From Mesotaenium endlicherianum (taxonomy: Eukaryota > Streptophyta > Zygnematophyceae > Zygnematales > Mesotaeniaceae), in assembly GCA_009602735.1 (NCBI GenBank), contig WELA01007670.1, forward strand, positions 210,692 to 274,691: DNA of 64,000 bases, written 5' to 3'. Shown here piece after piece: positions 1-11,758 of the stretch (its first letter is position 1; the number at the start of each line of letters is the position of its first letter). The notes beneath the pieces were generated by a model, which was not told the DNA's origin, did not search any database, and saw only the letters and a program-made list of their open reading frames with translations. The position numbers were made by a program, and so were the translations under genes.

Positions 1-169
1 AATGTGACGTTTCTGCTTTTCGAGAGGATCTTTCCTCGGTGTTCAAGGAATATTTTATTCAAGTGCAAGGAAAATCTGTATACTTGTGGAAATTGACGAA
101 TACTCGAAAGAGCGAATGTGAAAACTAACGTAGAATGTGTGCATGTGAGAGTTGCACTCACAATGACTC

Positions 170-189
170 TGCAGGTATTTATACCTGCA
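170..189 (-). promoter_or_regulatory. TATA box inside an 8-bp-arm inverted repeat, element A LTR
   Basis: Arms TGCAGGTA and TACCTGCA flank a four-base centre, and the minus strand reads TATAAATA across the middle. The other LTR has the same structure at 10959-10978. Its place in the LTR fits the element's Pol II core promoter. Function is inferred from motif and position only. Confidence 0.5.
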
Positions 190-447
190 TAACATGAGGC
201 ACTGGAGTGCTTCGAGTCACCACCTAGGGCACTGGTTCATGTTCAACGAAAACGGTCGAAGGGACGTGTCCCATTCGGCCGAATGCTCGAAACGCGCAGT
301 TGGCCGTTTGGAGACTTTTCGACGGTTTCCGAAAAAACCGTTTCGCGCCAAACGGGCGTTTTCGCGTTCTCGCGACTTTCTGAAAAAGTCGCGATTGATC
401 GCGGAGTCGCGTACAGATGCTTTTGTCATGAACCGGTGGTTTAAAAA

Positions 448-517
448 GCTACTTTGGCCAATCGGTTAGGTGTGAACGTTTCAAACGAATGTCGCGGGTT
501 CGAATCCGCTCGGATGC
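448..517 (+). other. tRNA-like segment with A-box and B-box in element A LTR
   Basis: TGGCCAATCGGTTAGG resembles the Pol III A box. GGTTCGAATCC at 497-507 is a perfect B box about 43 bases downstream, the spacing of a real tRNA gene. The acceptor and T stems pair poorly, so this is not a working tRNA. It could be an old tRNA or SINE piece captured by the LTR. It lies antisense to the element. Confidence 0.35.
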
Positions 518-3500
518 AAAGCGACTTTGCATATTTCGTTTCGTTTGACTTTACGACTGTTTGTTCGTATTAATGATACGACAGTTTCTTCGTATTACGA
601 CTAGTCGTAATCCGAAATCTGTGATTGTCCATTATTCGTAATAATGACAATCAAAATAACTTAATCAAACAATGATTAATTAAATTATCATCTCATATTT
701 ATTCAAAGTAACTTTGTGAATAATTATGTCGTACTTTTGCGAAGTAGTCGAATTACGTTACGACGCTTTTTGCAATAGTATCTCGGTCGTTTCGCCAATC
801 GACCGGAAATTAATCGGCACACGTGTGTGACGAATAATTCAATGTGATGCAATCATTTATCAAATATCTTATGATAAATAGTATAACGTATTTTAGGTAA
901 TTGGGAAAACGTCCCAAATACGTCTAAAAAGCTCAAATCGTTACACTCCTCCCGCCTTAAAAGAACTTAACGTCCTCGTTAAGCGTACGTCTTTTAAGTT
1001 GTAGATGTGTCGATACTAGCCTTTACTAGCGGAAAACTCTGGTGAGCGATTGGACTATGCATCATCACAGTGACGGAAAAGAGCGATTACTTGGCCGCAT
1101 CTCTTTTGCGTTTGTTCCATGGCTTACGAAGAGCGCTTGGTAGCACACTTGCCTCGGCGCAGAGCTTTTGAGCATCAGCCCATTGTAACCAATATTGTTG
1201 GACCAGGTCCTTACAATTAAGTAGGATTTTGTCCTGAGGTTCGTACGAGTTCCAACTGGAATCGTAATCTAGCCACTTTATCAAAAGCTCCACGCGTGGA
1301 GGTTTATGACGAGTGTAGCGGTGTCCTAAGACCTCCTTTACATCCCAGGCCTTATCATCATCGGCGAGTTCCAATTCCGGTGCTTGTGGCTGATAGCGGC
1401 CATCGGACCTAAATAGCTTCAGTAAACCGACATGGAACACAGGATGCGTTCGCCCCATGGATTTAGGCAAATCCAGTCGGTATGCAACAGGTCCAACCTT
1501 TGCAATAACGATAAAAGGGTCTACCCTGCGAGGCAGAAGCTTGCGCTTTCCTGGGTGCTTGAGTTGGAGGTTTTTAGTTTGCAAAAATACTTTATTGCCA
1601 ACTTGAAAACTTAACTCAGTCCTGTGCGTGTCAGCAAACTTTTTCTGCCGATCTCGAGCAGCGGCTAAAGCCAGCTTCGCGTTTTTGTGCACCTCTTGAA
1701 GAGAATGGACAAATAGGCGTGCACTTGGTACACTCATGGTTGACAGCCCCGCCTCAACGTAAACGACGCGCGTGAGAGGAGTGTGCGGATGTCGCCCATA
1801 GTTAAGGAAAAATGGAGTTTCCTTAACACTTTCCTGATAAGTATCATTAATTGCGAACTCTGCGACTGAAAGGAGGGTATCCTAGTCGTCTTGGCGAGAA
1901 TTCACATAGTGCCTAAGGAACTATTGCAGAACGCGGTTCACTCGTTTTGTCTGACCATCGGTCTGAGGATGGAAGCTAGTTGACATCTTAAGTTTTGTGC
2001 CGAAATGCGAACAAACTTCTTTCGAGAAGTGGCTCGTAAATCTATTGTCACGATCACTTGTGATTTCTTTCGGCATGCCATGCAACTTGAACCCTTGATC
2101 TACGAAGAGACGTGCGGTCTCGACGGCATCAAGTGCTGGGGTAGTGGCCACAAAGTGTACCATCTTAGTGAAACGATCCACGATCGTTAGCACCCCATTA
2201 TGTCCTCGATCGATGGTAGGCAATTCAACGACAAAATCGAGGCTTATGCTTTCCCAAGGAGCACATGCAAGTTCCAATGGTTGCAACTTCCCAGCGAGCA
2301 ACGTATTGCTTGGCTTATTCCTCTGACATGTTGCGCAGTTGATGGTGTACTCGGCAACATCAACCTTAAGGGACGGCCAAATGTACCCTCGGCGCAAAGA
2401 GTGTATGGTTTTGGTAATTCCATGATGACCTGAGTAAGGAGAGTCATGCGCTTCTCGTAGTAGCACATGTCTTACTCGGCCTTCGGGGACAGCAATGTGC
2501 CCATTGTGCCACCAAAAACCGTCCTTAAACGAATAGTTTGAGTGTTCTTTCCCTTTATCCATACTGTCCATCGTTACGGCTACACCGTTCAAGCCAGTAC
2601 CCTGGGGATCTAGGAAAAACGGATCTTTGAGATAGCCCTCGTGAAATAGTTGATGCAAGTCAAGTATTTCCGAGTTACGCATGCTATCCAAATCGGGTGT
2701 GCCCGCGTCACCAGGCTGGTTGCGGTCAGACGTCTGGGGGGTACAGCAAAATCAAGGGTGGCCGCCCTCGAAACCTGACCATTTCGTTCTCGCAAGCTCG
2801 CAACAGTTCCCAACATCAAGTGGTGGTGAGGAATTCGACTTTGAGGATCAGCAACATTGTTGCGGCCTGGGCGATACGCCCTTTCAAAGTGGAATCGTTG
2901 CAAGAACTCAGACCATCTCGTCTGTCTCCTCGATAGCGTTGGCTGAATTTGAAAGAAAGTATTTGGGCAGTGCTCCGTAACCACTGTCAAACCTTTGCAG
3001 CCTTGCAAATAACGTCGCCAAGTTTTCAAAGCGTATATGACTGCCCAGAGCTCCTGCTCTGTTGTTGAGTAATTTTGTTCGGCAGGTGTCAGCTTTCGAC
3101 TCTCAAAAGTGATAGGCTGGCCTGCCTGCAGCAGTACAGCCCCTATTCCAACACTAGACGCATCGGCGACGACCTCGTAAGGCAAGTCAGGATCGGCTAA
3201 TGAAAGAAGTGGCGCATTCGTTAGTGCATACTTAATGCGCTCAAACGCATGTTGCGTATTCTCATCCCAAATGAACGTCTTATCTTTCCTTGTCAGAGCA
3301 GTGAGTGGCGCGGCCATCACTGAATAACCTTGCATGAACTTACGAAAGTAGATAGCAAACCCGAGAAATGAACGTACAGTATGTATATCGGTTGGGACAG
3401 GCCAGTCAGCGACACACGCTATCTTGGCTGGGTCAGGGCGCACCCCTTTCGTACCCACTATATGTCCCAGGTACAACAGTTCATCCTTTAGGAAGGAACA

Positions 3501-4451
3501 TTTCTTGAGCTTAGCGTACAGCTGCTGCTCACGAAGGATTTGCAACACCAACTTGAGGTGCTTGTAATGCTCGTCCCTGTTCTTTGAGTAGACGAGGATA
3601 TCGTCGAGGTAAACCTGGACGAATTTCCCCAAGTAAGGTCTAAAGGAATTGTTCATGGTACTTTGGAATGTTGCTGGTGCATTAGTAAGTCCAAAACTTA
3701 GGACTTTGCATTGGAAATGCCCACTAGGCGTTCAAAACGCTGTTTTGGGGACATCCTCTGGTGTGATTCGAATCTGATGATAGCCTTGGGCTAAATCAAG
3801 CGAGGAAAACACGCATGCCCCCTACAGCGAATCAAACAAATCATCAATGCGAGGCAACAAATAGACCGTTGTGTTGTTCAGCGCACGATAATCAAGGCAC
3901 ATTCTAAGCGTCCCATCTTTCTTTTGGACAAAGAGGATGGGGGCCCCGAATGGAGAAGAGCTCGGCTCAATCCAGCCTTTCTCCAGCAAGTCGCTAATTT
4001 GATCTTTCATCTCGTTCATTTTCAACGGGCTTAGGCGATAAATCGGTCGCCAAGTCGGTTGAGAATCGGGAACGAGAGGGATGGTATGTCCAATACCCCT
4101 ATCAGGCAGAAGCCCGGCTGGTATTTCAGTTGGAAACACTGACTTATACTTTTGCAAAAGAGCAAAAAGGTCGGCTGTGAGTGTTTCTTCATGACCAGTA
4201 ATGTCCAACATTGGGTCTTGCGTAAAGAGCGTAGTTGAAGTTGCTGGGGAATCGGGTCTCAATAATCCAAAGAAAACATTTTGATCGTGCTTTGCTAAAC
4301 GTCGCGCTTGCTTTATGGACAATAGAAGAGTCTTCGAAGGACTTTCCAAGGCCATATCGGGCTTAAGGGACTGAAGAGAAATCTTCCTGGTCCCCTTGCG
4401 TACAATGCATGTCTTTTGACTGAAGTCAAGCAATGCACTTGTTTGCGTAAG

Positions 4452-4948
4452 TGTAGTGAAACAGATAGATAAAGTACTTAGTAAAATAGAATATTTTATT
4501 CAAGACAAGGATCTTTGAACACAAGTGGTAGCTTCTTGAAAGAGAGATGGCTTCTTGAAAGTTAATATATTTTTGGATTTTGGCAAGTACAAGAGTGATT
4601 CTGGAATGTCTTTCTATGTTCTAGCCCTTGTTTATATACTTGCAACATAAGTAATTTCTAGGAAGGTGTATGTTGATGTGTTGGCACCCAACACATCCCA
4701 AAATTTGCCACCTCTTTCTAGAATAATGTACACATGTCCTTTTGACCTAAAAATGGCACATTTGACTTGCCACGTGGAGTTCTTCTAGGTCTTTCCTCTA
4801 ACTTCGAAAATGCCTCAGAAGGTTCAAAGGACATGAACCAAGTCACTAGAGTACCTATTCACACTTGAATCCACACAATTCTACTCCGAATATATTTGAG
4901 AACATTAAAATATATGCAAACTAATATATAATAACTCCAATCACTACA
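4452..4948 (-). repeat. Element B LTR, left copy (3' LTR)
   Basis: About 98% alike to 8135-8621 by eye. A TATATAAA promoter motif lies on the minus strand at 4631-4638. Ends are TGTAGTG and CACTACA. Confidence 0.9.
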
Positions 4949-5617
4949 TCACCCCCCCGATAGAAAAAGCGACGTCTCGGCGCGTCAAGTCAGGTCTTAC
5001 ACATGTGAAGCAAACTAGTCAACATCTTCAAGTCAGATGCCACACATGTGAAGAGGATTAGTCCAAGGCGCCAAGTCAGGTGCTACACATGTAAGGTAGA
5101 CTAGGCAAGGTCGTGGGTGGTGTGACCTTATTGGCTAGCCTACTCCTTGATGATAAAGAAAATTATACAAGTTGGCCCAGAATCTGCCACGAATTCAAAA
5201 ATTCATAGCGTGCACAGATTGCTCCAAATTTGAAAATTCAAGTGCCAGGCGGACCGTGTCGGAGAATTCTACCGGGTCACCAAATTTGAGAGCATTCTAA
5301 ATTCTGGAGTGTCGTTGAGAGCTGAGAGAGTAGGCACTCCTCCAAATTTGTGCAGAAACTTCTGAGAATCATAAGTCCTTCTATACTTCTCCAAATTCTG
5401 CAAACTAAGTCACAAACTGGGCGCTGTAAGATGTTCTACCAGAGTCTTGAGTTTCAGAGCCTTCCAAGTTCAGGGGAGGGCACAATGTCAGAAGGCATAT
5501 TCTGCCCTAACAATGCCAGCAGCTTGACCCCCTTCTACTTGGAGCATCATATCTCTCTCACCAGAGCTCTAAATTGAGCAAACTTGGACTCTAAATGGAC
5601 TATAGCCAGTTGAATTT
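4949..5617 (-). other. Element B internal non-coding stretch with a repeated motif
   Basis: No convincing coding frame. Near 4984-5110 a motif of the form AAGTCAGGT..ACACATGTGAAG occurs three times at about 45-bp spacing. It lies between the RT part and the 3' LTR of element B. Role unknown. Confidence 0.5.
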
Positions 5618-5699
5618 TCAGAATTTATTATGCAGAGACCTATCACCAGTAGCAATTTTAGTTTTTTGTCCATAAATTGCGAGAAGAGAAGAGTGTCTA

Positions 5700-6895
5700 A
5701 TGTCTTTTTCCTCTTTAATGTCTAATGTCTTTTTCCTCTTTCTTGTTCTTGCAGGCTGCCTCCAAGGGGTCTTCTGCTGGTGGTAGCCGCTCCGTAACGC
5801 AATCTTCGTGAAGTACTTGGCTCCAACCAGCCGGTCCATGAGCTCATCCATGCGCGGCAGCGGGTATCGATTCTTGATGGTGATCTTGTTGAGGGCGCGA
5901 TAGTCCACACACATCCTCAAGGTACCATCTTTCTTCTTGACAAATAGCACCGGGGCTCCAAATGGCGACTTGCTAGGTCGAATGAAGCCATGCTCCAGTA
6001 GCTCCTTGATTTGCTTCTTGACTTCGTCTAGCTCCGTGTATGACATTTTGAACGTAGGCCGAGAGATGGGCTTGCTTCCGGGCTGCAACTCTATCTTGTG
6101 GTCTACGAATCTTTTGGAGGGTAGGCCCTTGGGCAATTCCGGGGAGAACACTTCTTTGTAGTCCTCAAAGACTTCTTGTATCTCCTTGGGAACGGGGCTG
6201 CCTTCTTGACTCTCGATGTCTTTCTTGATGTCTTTTGGCGTGATCAAGGCCAAAAGAAGCTCGTGTCCCTTCCTCACAAGTCTCTTGAGTTGGAGGGCGG
6301 ACAATAGTATCTCGTGTGCCGGCTTCTGGATGTCTTGGGTCTGGATATTCTGGATTGCGCGCAAAATACAGATTCTTGAAGTGATGTCATTCTTGATCTT
6401 GATAGTACCGGTCCTCCAATCAACTTGGGGGTTGTGCTTGGTCAACCAAGGCGTCCCTAGGATGACGTCGTACTTGCCCAATTGCATGGGGGAGAACACT
6501 ACTCTATCCTTGAAGGACTTGATAGAGAGTGCCAAGGGGTACGTCTTCTTGGAAGGGGTAGTATAGGAGAATCCATCGGGCATCATAATCTCCTCGTCGT
6601 GGTCAAGAGTTCGCATAGTAATACCGTGCTTGGTGGCAAAATCTGCAGCAATGAAGTTGCCTTGAGCTCCGCTATCCACCAAGATGTGGACCTTCTCTCC
6701 TCCAAGGTAACCTCTCAAACTCATTGGGGCTGGAACGTCGTCTTCAACGGGGGTCTCCACCTCACTTGGCGTGTTGCCTTCTCGTGAAGTGGGTCTTGGG
6801 GTGGTAGGCTCCTGGCCTACCGGCGCTGTCCGTTTTTTGACAACTTTTTGGGGCATGAAAGTGCACGATGGCCCTTTTCCTTGCAATAGAAGCAT
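5700..6895 (-). pseudogene. Element B protease and N-terminal RT region
   Basis: An aspartic protease core ([12 protein letters not shown]) is followed by the gypsy linker and the start of RT ([20 protein letters not shown]). This region overlaps the 3' end of gag in a different frame, as is common in gypsy elements. It is part of a broken element and no complete polymerase is present. Confidence 0.8.
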
Positions 6896-8097
6896 AGTCC
6901 AGCCGTCATGAGAGCTTCTTTTTCAGCCGGGGAGAGTCTTGCTTTCACTCCTTGCTGGTTTCTTGCATCATAAGTGTCATTGGAGGGTCTTCCACTCTTC
7001 CGGGCAGCCGCGGGGTCCCTTTTAATAACTCCGATTTCCATGGGTGTGGGTCCAGATTCGGATGTGGAAGGGGCTGCGTACACCCGCGTCGTCGGTACCC
7101 GTGAAGATGAAGGCACGGAGTGCTTGAAATCCAAGGTATCCACCTTTTGGGCCACTTCAATGATCTTTGAGAAGTCCGTCAAGTCGCGTAATTCCACTTC
7201 CTTTGCCACCTTGGGTTTGAGGCCAAAGATGTAGCGGTCAATCTTCTCCTCGAGAGACATGTTGGGGATCTCAAGAGTGAGGGCGTGAAATCTGGATGTA
7301 TACTCTTGAACGGACGTCGTTTGCTTGAGATGGTGGAGCTTTCCTCGGGCAATCTTCTCCGCATTGATGGGCATGAATTGCTTCTTGAGGGCCTCACGAA
7401 AATCTGCCCATCTTGCATATGATGGTGGGGGCTCTTGGCCGAGCATGGGGTGCGCCATAGCTTGATATATAGCCGCTTGATAGTTACGCCACCATGATGT
7501 TGCTGCTCCTCTAAGTAAGGTAACGGCAAAGGGAACGTAGTCCTCCTCGGGTACTTCAAGGAACGCGAGGTACGTCTCCACTTGGTAGAGCCATAAATTC
7601 AGGTTGGCACCTTTCCCGGGGTTGAAAGTGTCGGGTTTGCCGGGCTTGATGAGTTTCCTTGCTCTCGTTGGCTCTTGTGGAGGCGCTTGAGCCGGGGCTG
7701 GATTTTGAGCATTGCTCGCAATAGGGGCAACCATGGCAGCCATAGCTTCTCTTGACGCTTGCACGGTTGCTTCATAGGTGGCCAAGCCCACTTGGTTGTG
7801 GACGGTCATTAGGAAGGCTGCCCACTCATTTGCGGGAACTCCTTGTGGTGGGGTTAACTTTGCTATAGCGGCTGCCACGGGATTTGACGGTGCTCCTCCT
7901 TGTGGTGCTTCTTGTTGTTGCAGATTTCCTTGAGTAGGCTCTCCCATCGACGCTGGAGGAGGGTGTGCTCCTCCTTGTGGTGCTTCTTGTTGTTGCAGAT
8001 TTTCTTGAGTGGGCTCTCCCATCGGCGCTGGAGGAGAGTGTCTTGGAGAGGAAGGGCTTCCTTCGAAAGCTTGCTGTTGGTCTTGAGGATCGGCCAT
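6817..8097 (-). CDS. Element B gag
   Basis: A 426-codon open frame from the ATG at 8097. It starts with a Gln/Pro-rich region holding two near-identical copies of a segment around [19 protein letters not shown] capsid domain follows ([22 protein letters not shown]), then a CCHC knuckle ([15 protein letters not shown]) near residue 405. The N-terminal duplication corresponds to two DNA copies near 7890-8035. Gag of a fossil, non-autonomous gypsy element. Confidence 0.82.
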   Translation of the reverse strand: MADPQDQQQAFEGSPSSPRHSPPAPMGEPTQENLQQQEAPQGGAHPPPASMGEPTQGNLQQQEAPQGGAPSNPVAAAIAKLTPPQGVPANEWAAFLMTVHNQVGLATYEATVQASREAMAAMVAPIASNAQNPAPAQAPPQEPTRARKLIKPGKPDTFNPGKGANLNLWLYQVETYLAFLEVPEEDYVPFAVTLLRGAATSWWRNYQAAIYQAMAHPMLGQEPPPSYARWADFREALKKQFMPINAEKIARGKLHHLKQTTSVQEYTSRFHALTLEIPNMSLEEKIDRYIFGLKPKVAKEVELRDLTDFSKIIEVAQKVDTLDFKHSVPSSSRVPTTRVYAAPSTSESGPTPMEIGVIKRDPAAARKSGRPSNDTYDARNQQGVKARLSPAEKEALMTAGLCFYCKEKGHRALSCPKKLSKNGQRR

Positions 8098-8134
8098 CTT
8101 CTTGTGCTACCAAAGTGCCTAGCTCCGATACCAC

Positions 8135-8621
8135 TGTAGTGAAACAGATAGATAAAGTACTTTGTAAAATAGAATACTTTATTCAAGACAAGGATCTTTG
8201 AACACAAGTGGTAGCTTCTTAAAAGAGAGATGGCTTCTTGAAAGTTAATATATTTTTGGATTTTGGCAAGTACAAGAGTGATTTGGGAATGTCTTTCTAT
8301 GTTCTAGCCCTTGTTTATATACTTGCTACATAAGTAATTTCTAGGAAAGTGTATGTTGATGTGTTGGCACCCAACACATCCCAAAACTTGCCACCTCTTT
8401 CTAGAATAATGTACACATGTCCTTTTGACCTAAAAGTGGCACATTTGACTTTTGCCACGTGGAGTTCTTCTAGGTCTTTCCTCTAACTTCGAAAATGCCT
8501 TAGATGGTTCAAAGGACATGAACCAAGGCACTAGAGTACCTATTCACACAATACTACTCCAAATATATTTGAAAACATTGAAATATATGCAAACTAAAAT
8601 ATAATAACTCAAATCACTATA
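8135..8621 (-). repeat. Element B LTR, right copy (5' LTR)
   Basis: Full-length partner of 4452-4948 with the same TATA motif at 8314-8321. It is followed directly by the gtaag target-site copy. Confidence 0.9.
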
Positions 8622-9360
8622 GTAAGCCAATCATTACCCAAAACTGCGTCGATTCCATGCGGCAATTCAGCTACGTAGAATTGTACATGCCCATGGAAGG
8701 ACTGCATGCTGAGCGGTAATTTAATCATATCAGTAATGCAAGCTAACGAGCCATCGCCAAGGCGAAGAGTCTCGTCCTTGAGTATTGGAAACAACTTCAT
8801 CCCTTGTGCAAAACGTGCACTAATGAAGCTTACTGACGCGCCTGAATCAATGACTGTAAAGCATGATTTACCTGAAACTTTCGTTTCAAACGTCATACTT
8901 AATGCCAAAGAAGCATTATGCATCACCAGCAACGTCCTCGCCTTGAGAGGAATGTGGGAAATATGGAGGTCCTTTACCAAAATCCCAAAATCCCAAAATC
9001 TTGCGCGAAACCGAGTAATCGGGTCAAAGTACGTGCGAATATGTGTGAATGCAGCAATATATATAGGTGCAAGACACTTGTGCATTTTTCGTAAGCGAGA
9101 TAAGTGTTCGTAACACTTGGCAAGGTTAGGATCATGCGGTCGAAAGTGCAAGAACATGGTATCATGGATGCACTCGAGTTCCAAGAACTCAGCAAAGCTC
9201 AACACTGGCATACAAATATATTCGTTTCGAAGTATATTTGTATCGGGTATGCCTGAGTGAACAAGGATTCTTGGGGCTTGCGCGCAAACTCCTAGAATTT
9301 CCTGCTCACTAAGTCGTGTTGTCAACAGCTCAGAAGGAGGCTTTGCGACTAGCTCCTGAG

Positions 9361-10590
9361 CTACTCTTTTAAAGGCCCCTTGCCTTTCCCCTTGGGATCG
9401 TTTCTCGAATCCCTCCTAGTAGGACATTGCGAGATCGTATGCCCTTGCTTCCCACAACCAAAACACAGCCCTGTGTTCATCATACGATTGCGAGCTTCGG
9501 TGTTGTCTATTTTGCCTATCTTGGGAGGTGGACTAGTGGATCGAGTGCTAGGGCCCGCGCCATTAGGATATTTCCTCTTGGGGGCGGGTTTACTTGTACT
9601 AGTAAAGGACGATGGAGGACGTGATGGACGCGAGGCCCGTTTAGGCGTAGTGACCGACTCCTCTTGAGCTAAAGTCTCGGTATAACGAATGAGATCGGCG
9701 ATGGCTGTCCATTCCAAACCGGTGACTGGGTTCGCGTTGAGACGATTAGCGTATTCCGCCTGGAGTCCCAAGCGAAAAAGGTGAATTTGCATCCCAGTAT
9801 CAACTGGAACATCCACTATTTGGGCGACTAAGATACGGAACTTATTGATATGGGTTTCGATAGTGCCTGTCTGTTTGAGGAGAAGCAACTTATCACGAGC
9901 TATCTTGGATGGGTTGTGACGCCCAAAAGGATTGCGTAACTCGGTACTAAACTCCTCAAAAGTGATGGGCCCCCTCTCAGTCCCATGCCATAACTGCGAT
10001 GCATCCCCCTTGAGAAAAGTGGAAGCCATCATGGCTTGGTCGGCAGGGGCTACTTTCGCTAACGCAAAGAAGGTTTTGAGTTCTTTGAGAAAACGGCGTA
10101 CATCAGAATTGGGGCCGCCTTGAAACTTGTCAGGCGACGATGGTTTGTACGAAGGCGTTGGTGCCGCGGCCTGCCCAAGGATGATGGGCGAGATTGGCGT
10201 GTTGGCGTTGTCGTTTGCGGTTTTGGATGGGCCCGGCATCCCTTGGGCAGCCTGTAAAAAAGGACCAATCGAAGGGTGAGTGTCCATGGCAGCAACGAAG
10301 CGAGTGACAAGGTCGGCCAACTCAGTATGAGTGGCTTCAGCGAGGTTAACACGGTCTTCTGTACGACCAATGACGTCGGACAAAGTACTAAGTGCCATTG
10401 TCATGGTTTGACTGTCAGTCGTCAAGGCCGTGAAGCGTTGTAAAATGGTTTGCTGGAAAGTGCGCGGCGAGATTGGCTCGGCGAGCAATCCTCCAGCATC
10501 ACTGCTAGTGACGACAGGAGCGGGAAGAGCAGCTGCAGCGGCGGCGGCAGCAGCGGCAGCAGTCGCAGCGGCACCATTGTTGCCCTCCAT
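9361..10590 (-). CDS. Element A gag region
   Basis: An open frame of about 410 codons from the ATG at 10590. It opens with an alanine-rich stretch, has a retrotransposon-gag capsid domain in the middle (KFQGGPNSDVRRFLKELKTF), a basic Pro/Ser-rich linker, and one CCHC zinc knuckle (CFGCGKQGHTISQC) near the C-terminus. The frame is also open upstream toward the LTR, but the ATG at 10590 gives the usual gag N-terminus. The product would be the structural shell protein of a gypsy element. Part of a fossil element. Confidence 0.8.
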   Translation of the reverse strand: MEGNNGAAATAAAAAAAAAAALPAPVVTSSDAGGLLAEPISPRTFQQTILQRFTALTTDSQTMTMALSTLSDVIGRTEDRVNLAEATHTELADLVTRFVAAMDTHPSIGPFLQAAQGMPGPSKTANDNANTPISPIILGQAAAPTPSYKPSSPDKFQGGPNSDVRRFLKELKTFFALAKVAPADQAMMASTFLKGDASQLWHGTERGPITFEEFSTELRNPFGRHNPSKIARDKLLLLKQTGTIETHINKFRILVAQIVDVPVDTGMQIHLFRLGLQAEYANRLNANPVTGLEWTAIADLIRYTETLAQEESVTTPKRASRPSRPPSSFTSTSKPAPKRKYPNGAGPSTRSTSPPPKIGKIDNTEARNRMMNTGLCFGCGKQGHTISQCPTRRDSRNDPKGKGKGPLKE

Positions 10591-10791
10591 ATAAAAGCCG
10601 AGATAGCGCCGGAAGAGAGAGAAAAAATTTCCCGTCGAAACACGATAAGCGACCGGGGGGTCAGGGCAATACTGGGATGGGTGACCTTCCCAATACGAAA
10701 AGTTTCCCCAAATATATTTCCCCAAAAATATATTCCACCCACGAAAAAAATAAAATTTCCTTGGAGAAACCGAGATCGGCTCCAATACCAA

Positions 10792-11733
10792 TGTGACGTT
10801 TCTACTTTTCGAGAGGATCTTTCCTCGGTATTCAAGGAATATTTAATTCAAGTGGAAGGAAAATCTATTTACTTGTGGAAATTGACAAATACTCGAAAGA
10901 GCGAAAGTGAAAACTAATGTAGAATGTGTGCTTGTGAGAGTTGCACTCACAATGACTCTGCAGGTATTTATACCTGCACAACATGAGGCACTGGAGTGCT
11001 TCGAGTCACCACCTAGGGCACTGGTTCATGTTCAACAAAAACGGTCGAAGTGACGTGTCCCATTCGGCCGAATGCTCGAAACGCGTAGTGGGCTGTTTGG
11101 AGACTTTTCGACGGTTTCCGAAAAACCGTTTCGCGCCAAACGGGCGTTTTCGCGTTCTCGCGACTTTCTGAAAAAGTCGCGATTGATCGCGGAGTCGCGT
11201 ACACATGCTTTCGGCATGAACCGGTAGTTTAAAAAGCTACTTTGGCCAATCGGTTAGGTGTGAACGTTTCAAACGAATGTCGCGGGTTCGAATCCGCTCG
11301 GATGCAAAGCGACTTTGCATATTTCGTTTCTTTTGACTTTACGACTGTTTGTTCGTATTAATGATACGAAAGTTTCTTCGTATTACGACTAGTCGTAATC
11401 CGAAATTTGTGATTGTCCATTATTCGTAATAATGACAATCAAAATAAATTAATCAAATGATGAATAATTAAATTATCATCTCATAATTATTCAAAGTAAC
11501 TTTATGAATAATTATGTCGTACTTTTGCGAAGTAGTCGAATTACGTTACGACGCTTTTTGCAATAGTATCTCGGTTGTTTCGCCAATCGACCGGAAATTA
11601 ATCGGCACACGTGTGTGACGAATAACTCAATGTGATGCAATCATTTATCAAATAACTTATGATAAATAGTATAACGTATTTTAGGTAATTGGGAAAACGT
11701 CCCAAATACGCCTAAAAAACTCAAATCGTTACA
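10792..11733 (-). repeat. Element A LTR, right copy (5' LTR)
   Basis: Partner of 3-945. It carries the same inverted-repeat TATA (10959-10978) and tRNA-like stretch (11236-11305, B box 11285-11295). Left of it sits the primer site. The host flank to the right begins caaaa. Confidence 0.93.
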
Positions 11734-11758
11734 CAAAATCAGAAAGCGCGAGACTCAC

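Larger units (their letters stand above)
3..945 (-). repeat. Element A LTR, left copy (3' LTR in element sense)
   Basis: Matches 10792-11733 over its full length with scattered substitutions. It ends TG..CA in either reading. It holds a TATA box inside an inverted repeat near 170-189, a tRNA-like stretch with A-box and B-box motifs near 448-517, and a short hairpin (GCAAAG/CTTTGC) just after it. Short open frames inside it are not taken as genes. Confidence 0.93.
4452..8621 (-). mobile_element. Element B: short Ty3/gypsy LTR element nested in A, broken
   Basis: LTRs of about 490 bp (TGTAGTG...CACTACA) enclose gag, protease and the start of RT on the minus strand. No RNase H, integrase or chromodomain part is seen, so it looks non-autonomous. 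The 5-bp target-site duplication gtaag lies at 4447-4451 and 8622-8626. The primer site left of 8135 reads TGGTATCGGAGC, matching initiator-Met tRNA. A G-rich polypurine tract lies at about 4951-4960. It was inserted into the pol of element A, so it is younger than A. Confidence 0.9.
1087..9325 (-). pseudogene. Element A pol region (protease, RT, RNase H, integrase, chromodomain)
   Basis: In element order: an aspartic protease with the core IDSGAS at about 8.6-8.9 kb, then RT with FVQVYLDDILVYS and the [11 protein letters not shown] block (about 3.4-4.4 kb), RNase H (about 2.9-3.4 kb), an integrase with the zinc-binding H-C segment and its core (about 1.9-2.6 kb), and a C-terminal chromodomain with the block KWLDYDSSWNSYEP (about 1.2-1.4 kb). 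The nested element B lies between the protease and RT parts. The region is broken in several places and is a fossil. Confidence 0.88.
3..11733 (-). mobile_element. Element A: Ty3/gypsy LTR retrotransposon, broken, carrying element B
   Basis: Two LTRs of about 943 bp, near 97% alike by eye, enclose gag, protease, reverse transcriptase, RNase H, integrase and chromodomain parts, all on the minus strand. In element sense the LTR reads TGTAACG...CGTCACA. The primer site just inside the 5' LTR (about 10778-10790) matches initiator-Met tRNA (TGGTATTGGAGCC). A purine tract lies inside the 3' LTR (946-960). The part order and chromodomain place it among gypsy chromoviruses. The right flank begins caaaa; only two bases of the left flank are visible, so the target-site duplication cannot be confirmed. 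It is broken in several places and split by the nested element B. LTR divergence suggests a fairly recent insertion. Confidence 0.93.

Noticed and set aside
194-469. Open frames inside the LTRs of element A (also 10983-11206)
   Set aside because: They exist in both LTR copies only because the LTRs are copies; no protein character and no start context.
448-517. A working tRNA gene
   Set aside because: Acceptor and T stems do not pair well and no clear anticodon arm forms; kept only as tRNA-like.
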